Positions 6,369 through 10,700 of a stretch of DNA of 10,700 nucleotides are shown here, piece after piece. The number at the start of each line of letters is the position of its first letter. The first letter of the stretch is position 1. The DNA comes from Myxococcota bacterium (GTDB taxonomy: Bacteria; Myxococcota_C; UBA6777). The position numbers were made by a program, and so were the translations under genes. Location: NCBI GenBank assembly GCA_963169055.1, contig CAUJFU010000138.1, forward strand, positions 1 to 10,700, read 5' to 3'. Below the pieces are notes generated by a model, which ran no database searches, was not told where the DNA came from, and was given only the letters and a program-made list of their open reading frames with translations.

Positions 6369-7538
6369 ATGCCGATCCAGACCATCGAAGATTTTCAAGC
6401 CCACGTCCAAAGCATCGAAGCAGAGGCCGATTACAAACGCCCGCTTGCTTATGGACTCGGAATCCGCCGTCGCAAGGGCGAAAAAACACTTGATGTGTTG
6501 TTTCCCCACATCAACTACCAAACCAACTTTGGCGGCGCGGCTGTACTCTCCAAAAAAGTCGGGTGGTTCGGACAACAAAACGGATTTGCCTCCCTCTCCC
6601 TCGAACAACTCCAAGACCTCTACAAGACCTTCCTTCCCTTTCGCAACGACACCACCAAGCCCCATCCCAATCTGCGCACCCTTGAAACCATCCTCGCTGC
6701 CCACAAAGCACCCGAAGGATACGCAGAGATCGACATCGTCCTTTATCTTCTCTTTGACGCAAACCATCCCGTTCAAACGCCCGAAGAAGCCTACTTCAAG
6801 CTCCAATGCCTCTCACAACGCTGCGTCAAGCCCCACGGCGTCAATCTCCAAGGCGCATTCGGTGTCCTCAACAACCTCGCATGGACTAACTACGGCCCCA
6901 TGCTCCCCGAAGACGTCCCCGCCGAGCGTATCCGCTACCTCTACACCGCCCAACCTCTTCAGATCAGCCATTTCGACAAGTTTCCTTACCTTGTGGACTA
7001 CCACCTCCCTAGCGGCTGTCGTATCGCAGCCAACGCCCAAGTCCGCCTCGGTGCTTACCTTGGCGAAGGAACCACCGTGATGCCCGCAGGTTACATCAAT
7101 TTCAACGCAGGAACCGAAGGAAACGCGATGGTCGAGGGGCGCATCTCTGGTGGTGTTTTTGTGGGCGCAAACTCCGATATCGGCGGAGGGGCCTCGATCA
7201 TGGGAACCCTCTCAGGAGGCAACAAGCACGTGATCACCATCGGCGAAAAATGCCTGCTCGGAGCCAACGCAGGGACGGGCATCTCGCTTGGATTTGGCTG
7301 CACCATCCAAGCAGGTCTCTACATCACCGCAGGCATGAAGATCTTTCTCTACAACCAACACGACCAACCCACCGACCTCAACGGAAAGATCGTCGAAGAA
7401 GGCCAAAACCTCGTCAAAGCGATGGACCTCAGCGGTCGTGACAAGATGCTGTTCCTCCAAGACTCCCGCACGGGCCGCGTGATCTGCAAACCCAATCCCA
7501 AAACCATCGAACTGAACGCCGCTTTGCACAAAAACTAA
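6369..7538 (+). CDS. dapD: 2,3,4,5-tetrahydropyridine-2,6-dicarboxylate N-succinyltransferase
   Basis: The enzyme transfers succinyl from succinyl-CoA to tetrahydrodipicolinate in the succinylase branch of diaminopimelate/lysine synthesis, feeding peptidoglycan; it is cytoplasmic. The 389-residue protein starts at ATG 6369, preceded by AGAGGA. The frame is open further upstream, but that part lies in the repeat element. The C-terminal half is a left-handed beta helix of hexapeptide repeats: GCRIAANAQVRLGAYLGEGT, GYINFNAGTEGNAMVEGRIS, then GGVFVGANSDIGGGASIMGT, LSGGNKHVITIGEKCLLGAN and AGTGISLGFGCTIQAG. The NFNAGTEGNAMVEGRIS and SDIGGGAS-GTLSGG motifs are those of the long Pseudomonas/actinobacterial-type DapD rather than the roughly 270-residue E. 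coli form. It is longer than most (about 320-345 is usual), because of extra N-terminal sequence. A membrane-protein gene follows by 107 bp and may share its transcript. Confidence 0.93.
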   Translation: MPIQTIEDFQAHVQSIEAEADYKRPLAYGLGIRRRKGEKTLDVLFPHINYQTNFGGAAVLSKKVGWFGQQNGFASLSLEQLQDLYKTFLPFRNDTTKPHPNLRTLETILAAHKAPEGYAEIDIVLYLLFDANHPVQTPEEAYFKLQCLSQRCVKPHGVNLQGAFGVLNNLAWTNYGPMLPEDVPAERIRYLYTAQPLQISHFDKFPYLVDYHLPSGCRIAANAQVRLGAYLGEGTTVMPAGYINFNAGTEGNAMVEGRISGGVFVGANSDIGGGASIMGTLSGGNKHVITIGEKCLLGANAGTGISLGFGCTIQAGLYITAGMKIFLYNQHDQPTDLNGKIVEEGQNLVKAMDLSGRDKMLFLQDSRTGRVICKPNPKTIELNAALHKN

Positions 7539-7645
7539 CCTTTCCGCCACCTCGCAGCTTTCCACGAAAAGTCCGCCCGTGGCTTCACCCCATGCCGTAT
7601 CACCCGATGGTTCGGCATATCCGCACCTCAAAGGAGTTTCCTCAG

Positions 7646-8122
7646 ATGTACACTCTGACGCTTTGGCTTCACTCATTCTTGCGCTGGGCCTTGTTGTTGA
7701 CCCTTCTGTTCAAGCTTTGGCAGGCGTATTCCGGCTGGTTCCAAAACAAAGCATGGGCACCGCTTGACAAACAAGGCAATCTCCTCGTGCTAATCTTCTC
7801 TCATCTGCAGCTTGTTTTAGGATTTATCCTGTATCTTGGCCTCAGCCCTTACGGGGTCTCTTCTTTCAAAAGCGGGATGAAGATCGTGATGAAGACGCGG
7901 GAGTTGCGCTTTTGGGCGGTCGAACATATCGCGCTGATGCTGCTTTCGCTGGCCTTCGTCCAAATCGGCTTTTCCATCGCCAAGCGCAAAGAAGAAAGCC
8001 AAAGCAAACACAAGCTCTCCGCCATCTGGTTTACGATGGCCTTGGTTGCGCTGCTTGCAGCGATCCCATGGCCCTTCCTTTCCACAGGTGCGGGGAGACC
8101 TTGGCTGCGCTTGGGTTGGTGA
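7646..8122 (+). CDS. Small four-helix membrane protein (cytochrome b-like, unnamed family)
   Basis: A 158-residue inner-membrane protein with AAGGAG 9 nt before the ATG at 7646; the frame is open to an earlier ATG at 7592 that lacks a ribosome site. Four hydrophobic helices are seen: LWLHSFLRWALLLTLLFKLW, LLVLIFSHLQLVLGFILYLG, VEHIALMLLSLAFVQIGFSI and LSAIWFTMALVALLAAIPWP. His residues sit in or at the edge of helices 1 (His9), 2 (SHLQ) and 3 (VEH), a pattern compatible with heme binding. The layout HSxLRW ... HLQLxxGxILY ... RFxxVEH ... KHKxxxIxF ... AIPWPF resembles, from memory, a family known mainly from Bacteroidetes and annotated loosely as cytochrome B-like. Function is unknown. It lies downstream of dapD and convergent with the phosphate transporter, whose stop is 21 bp away. 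Confidence 0.85.
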   Translation: MYTLTLWLHSFLRWALLLTLLFKLWQAYSGWFQNKAWAPLDKQGNLLVLIFSHLQLVLGFILYLGLSPYGVSSFKSGMKIVMKTRELRFWAVEHIALMLLSLAFVQIGFSIAKRKEESQSKHKLSAIWFTMALVALLAAIPWPFLSTGAGRPWLRLGW

Positions 8123-8143
8123 TTTGGTGTAGGGAGGGGCGGG

Positions 8144-9832
8144 CTATGCAGCGGACTTACTTTTGTCGCGTTGGTGCGAGATGTACTGCGCGATGTTGAA
8201 AGCGTGGTCCCCGATCCGCTCGAAACTGGTCAACATATCGATAAAGATCAGCCCTGTGTTGGCGTCACAGCGGCCCTCCACGATGCGTGCGATATGGGCA
8301 TCTCGTAGCTCACCGCGCATTTTGTCGATCTGTTGCTCAAGTTCCAACGCTTCTTTGATAAAGTTGGCGTCATAATCCGTCACGTACTTTTCCAACAATC
8401 GCAAGGCCCGCTCAACAAGCGCTGCGATCGCATGTACCTGCTCTTTTCCATCTTCCGAAAAAGACAGTTTCTTATCATATTTTCTCTGTAAAAATCGCAG
8501 AATTGCTTCGCAATGATCCCCGATCTTTTCAAAGTCGTGCGCCATGTTCATGCAAGCAGCGACTTCCGCGCTCGTTTCGCCCGAAAGCGGCTCACGGATG
8601 ATCTGCGCAAGGTATGTGGTTAGTTCGCGCTCTAAACCATCGATCTCGTCTTCGTAGCGCGCCACTTGCTTCGCAAGCTCCACAGCCTTCGATTGCCCTT
8701 GGTCGAACAACTGAATCACCGACCGAAACATCTCGATCGACTTCTGCGCCATCCGCTGCAACTCTTTGCGCGTCGCGACCAACGCCAGTTCTGGAGTCGC
8801 CATCAACGTGGTTTCCAAATACACCAGATGCCGTTCTTCGGGCTTTTCTTCACCCGGAAGCAAACGCACCACAAACGCCGAAAGTACGCCAATAAATGGC
8901 AAAAATAGCAATGTATTGATGATGTTAAAGGTCGTGTGAAAAGCTGCCATCCGCGTCGCAACGTTCCCGGGTGAAAGCCATGTCACCAACGATACAAACG
9001 GACCAAACAACACCACCGCCCAGATCACGCCGACCACGTTGAAGGTCATGTGCGCTCTCGCTGCACGCCTTGCAGACAAGCTCATCCCCAAAGAAGCCAA
9101 ATAAGCTGTAATCGTTGTTCCAATATTTTCACCCAAGATCAACGCACCTGCTGTCGGAAAATCGATCAAGCCTTGATACGCAAAATTGATGGTCAAAGCC
9201 ATCGTTGCGCTCGATGACTGCAACACAACCGTCAACAGCGTTCCAACAAACACGCACACGATCACCGCAAAGATTCCCGTCTGCGCAGAGTAGGTCTTCA
9301 ACAATCCCGTAATAAAAGGCGAGGCTTGGATGATATTTTTCATCCCTGCCACCGAGTTCTGCATAAACATCAGGCCCAAAAACAGCAGGCCAAACCCCAC
9401 CAAGATCTCACCCCACAACGCCCGTCGCTTGCCTGTTCCCAAAAAAATCAAGACGACGCCCACCCCTACCGCCGGCCCCGCGAAGGTCGAGATATCGAAC
9501 TTGAACCCCAAAACGGCAACGATCCACCCCGTCATTGTCGTGCCGATGTTGGCCCCCAAGATCACGCCAATCGCTTGCACCAACGACAAAAAGCCCGCAT
9601 GCGTCAACCCGACCACCATCACAGTCGTCGCGCTTGATGACTGGATCACGCACGTCACCAGAAGCCCCGTAAGGACACCCTTGATCGGGTTTCCCGTCAT
9701 GCTCTGGATCATCTGGCGCATCTTTGGTCCACCCGCTGAGTCCAAACCTTGGCTCATCAAGCGCATCCCGTACAAAAACACTCCCAAGCCCCCAAAGACT
9801 CCCAGTGCGATCTGTAACCCGTTTGCTTGCAT
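8144..9832 (-). CDS. Na/Pi-cotransporter family protein with C-terminal PhoU-like domain
   Basis: A 562-residue inner-membrane transporter predicted to take up phosphate with sodium. Two inverted Na_Pi_cotrans repeats are clear: the first has QSSSAT at 64-69 and GANIGTT at 92-98, the second QSSSAT at 204-209 and GENIGTT at 233-239. These are the paired QSSS motifs that form the substrate site in the SLC34/NptA/YjbB family. About eight hydrophobic segments fill residues 5-325. Residues 345-555 are a helical, charged cytoplasmic PhoU-like region (AVELAKQVARYEDEIDGLER, MNMAHDFEKIGDHCEAILRF, FERIGDHAFNIAQYI), with the ExxxIGDH pattern known to bind metal in PhoU. The length is typical of bacterial members carrying this tail. 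The gene stands alone, convergent with the membrane gene to its left. A modest ribosome site, AAAGGA, lies about 10 nt before the ATG. No Pho box is visible. Confidence 0.93.
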   Translation of the reverse strand: MQANGLQIALGVFGGLGVFLYGMRLMSQGLDSAGGPKMRQMIQSMTGNPIKGVLTGLLVTCVIQSSSATTVMVVGLTHAGFLSLVQAIGVILGANIGTTMTGWIVAVLGFKFDISTFAGPAVGVGVVLIFLGTGKRRALWGEILVGFGLLFLGLMFMQNSVAGMKNIIQASPFITGLLKTYSAQTGIFAVIVCVFVGTLLTVVLQSSSATMALTINFAYQGLIDFPTAGALILGENIGTTITAYLASLGMSLSARRAARAHMTFNVVGVIWAVVLFGPFVSLVTWLSPGNVATRMAAFHTTFNIINTLLFLPFIGVLSAFVVRLLPGEEKPEERHLVYLETTLMATPELALVATRKELQRMAQKSIEMFRSVIQLFDQGQSKAVELAKQVARYEDEIDGLERELTTYLAQIIREPLSGETSAEVAACMNMAHDFEKIGDHCEAILRFLQRKYDKKLSFSEDGKEQVHAIAALVERALRLLEKYVTDYDANFIKEALELEQQIDKMRGELRDAHIARIVEGRCDANTGLIFIDMLTSFERIGDHAFNIAQYISHQRDKSKSAA

Positions 9833-10112
9833 CTAGACTTTTTCCTTTATTTGTGTCAGCCACATCCAAACTCACCCAAAGGCACGACTGATGCGGCACG
9901 TTGCAAAGCCCGCATAGGCGAGATCTCCCACAAAACTGCCCGACAACATCGGCAACTTTGCTTTCTGCGATGCGTGTTTCTAGCACATCTTTTGTGATTT
10001 CTATGAAACTTTTCTGCAACAACCCTGCTTCGCCTCCCTATGCCCACCCGAAACAATGGACTCTGCAACCAACCAAGCGGCCCAAAGGACGTTTCGCCTC
10101 CCTATGCCCCTG
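9833..10112. other. Intergenic stretch upstream of the Na/Pi transporter
   Basis: No gene is supported. The region should hold the transporter promoter on the minus strand, but I see no convincing -35/-10 pair. A 17-bp direct repeat, TTCGCCTCCCTATGCCC, occurs at 10029-10045 and again at 10093-10109, next to repeat copy 4a; its meaning is unknown. Confidence 0.5.
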
Positions 10113-10153
10113 AAGGAGGCAAGCTCCCTTGTGGGGCGTGGGGCAAAGCCCAC
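10113..10153 (+). repeat. Structured repeat, copy 4a (truncated, hairpin core only)
   Basis: Only the double-hairpin core of the family is present: AAGGAGGC/GCTCCCTT (10113-10130, one mismatch and one wobble), then TGTGGGGC, then GTGGGGC/GCCCAC with an AAA loop (10138-10153, one C lost). No termini are recognisable. Copy 4b begins 24 bp further on, so this looks like an older, decayed copy next to a newer insertion. Confidence 0.65.
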
Positions 10154-10177
10154 ACCCACCGAACCGCGCAACTCTTA

Positions 10178-10344
10178 TAGGACTTACGCAGTTGTCAAAA
10201 AAAGCCGTGTTCGCGACACTTCAAGCGAGAGGGTTGCTGATTTGAAAGACAGTGATCGTTTCGCCCAAGACGGGGTCAAGGGGCGATAGTCCCTTGCGGG
10301 GCGTGGGGCAGCGCCCCACAAATCATCGAGCTGCGTAAGTCCTA
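10178..10344 (+). mobile_element. Structured MITE-like repeat, copy 4b (intact termini and target duplication)
   Basis: The best-preserved copy: 167 bp with perfect 14-bp terminal inverted repeats, TAGGACTTACGCAG at 10178-10191 and its reverse complement at 10331-10344. The 5-bp direct repeat TCTTA flanks it at 10173-10177 and 10345-10349. Inside are AAAAAAAGCCGTGTTCGCG (10197-10215), a CTTCAAGCGA module, then GACGGGGTCAAGGGG. A hairpin AAGGG/CCCTT (10278-10295) and a hairpin GTGGGGC/GCCCCAC with an AGC loop (10303-10319) follow. No protein is encoded. The right-hand TCTTA contains the minus-strand TAA stop of the arsenate reductase gene, so insertion left that gene intact. Confidence 0.9.
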
Positions 10345-10346
10345 TC

Positions 10347-10700
10347 TTATTTGGATACGAAGGACTCGAGGTTCGAGGAAGCCAACAGGTCTTGCAAACG
10401 AGCCTTGATCTGATCACGCGCCACACGAAAAAAGTGCAAACGCTGCTCGTCTGTCAAGATTTCTCCTTTTCGATCAGGATCTTGTAACGGCCAATGCAAA
10501 CGCTTTGCGTTGCCCAAAAAGACGGGGCAGACTTCTTCTGCGCACAACATGATCACCAGATCCACCCCCGCAGGATCGATCGTCTCCACCGACTTTGAGT
10601 GATGCCCGGCCAAATCGATTCCCACTTCAGCCATCGCCTTGATCGCAAAAGGATTCACCCGCGAGGGCTGCGATCCCGCCGATTGTACCAACACGTCTTT
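10347..10700 (-). CDS. arsC: ArsC-type arsenate reductase / low-molecular-weight phosphatase family (partial, N-terminus off window)
   Basis: The last 117 or so residues of a protein that continues past the right edge; the GTG at 10694 is internal, since the frame is open to the edge ([13 protein letters not shown]). Segments match thioredoxin-coupled Ars[65 protein letters not shown] and [17 protein letters not shown]. The family reduces arsenate to arsenite in the cytoplasm using a P-loop Cys (CxxNxxRS, here off window) and two more Cys that relay a disulfide. Here those are in CAEEVC, a C-x4-C spacing rather than the C-x6-C of pI258 ArsC; this CAEEVCPVF form is, as I recall, common in proteobacterial members. 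It could instead be a tyrosine-phosphatase-like relative. Neighbouring ars genes, if any, lie beyond the edge. Confidence 0.82.
   Translation of the reverse strand, partial: KDVLVQSAGSQPSRVNPFAIKAMAEVGIDLAGHHSKSVETIDPAGVDLVIMLCAEEVCPVFLGNAKRLHWPLQDPDRKGEILTDEQRLHFFRVARDQIKARLQDLLASSNLESFVSK

Noticed and set aside
7592-7618. ATGCCG/CGGCAT inverted repeat between dapD and the membrane gene as a terminator
   Set aside because: The stem is six pairs with a 15-nt loop and no T-run, so it is probably chance.

Overview
The window looks like a chromosomal stretch of a Gram-negative, deltaproteobacterium-like bacterium, possibly Myxococcota or Bradymonadota, with middling GC content. The clues are a lipobox lipoprotein with a long Glu/Ser/Thr linker, an ECF sigma factor with a membrane anti-sigma factor, and the succinylase route to diaminopimelate. 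The taxonomic guess is weak.

Layout. 1-1594 (minus): an ECF sigma factor whose stop overlaps (ATGA) the start of a zinc-binding, membrane-anchored anti-sigma factor. The anti-sigma frame stays open to the left edge and is therefore partial. 1968-2357 (minus): a small hypothetical protein. 2630-2750: four tandem 30-bp units, each with a perfect TGTGA-N6-TCACA (CRP/FNR-type) site and a T-tract. 3040-5812 (minus): a probable two-gene operon of a thiamine-diphosphate enzyme resembling eukaryotic ILVBL/HACL2, followed 22 bp later by a secreted lipoprotein. 6369-8122 (plus): dapD (lysine and peptidoglycan precursor synthesis), then a small four-helix membrane protein. 8144-9832 (minus): a Na/phosphate cotransporter with a PhoU-like tail, convergent with the previous pair. 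10347-10700 (minus): the C-terminal part of an ArsC-type arsenate reductase that runs off the right edge.

The most unusual content is between the genes. Each of the four larger intergenic gaps carries a copy of one structured repeat family (five copies: 1718-1888, 2796-3042, about 5993-6253, about 10113-10153, 10178-10344). Complete copies start and end with TAGGASTKACGC-type terminal inverted repeats and carry a GTGTTYGC...CAAGCG module. They end in two consecutive hairpins, one of which shows a compensatory base-pair change. Two copies are flanked by 5-6 bp direct repeats, as expected for transposition. No transposase is present, so these look like non-autonomous (MITE-like) elements. One copy has inserted into the 3' end of the lipoprotein gene and supplies its stop codon. 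Another inserted exactly at the arsC stop codon.

Apart from the sigma/anti-sigma pair and the TPP-enzyme/lipoprotein pair, the genes look like separate housekeeping units (dapD, phosphate transport, arsenate reductase). I see no obvious multi-gene defence or biosynthetic system.
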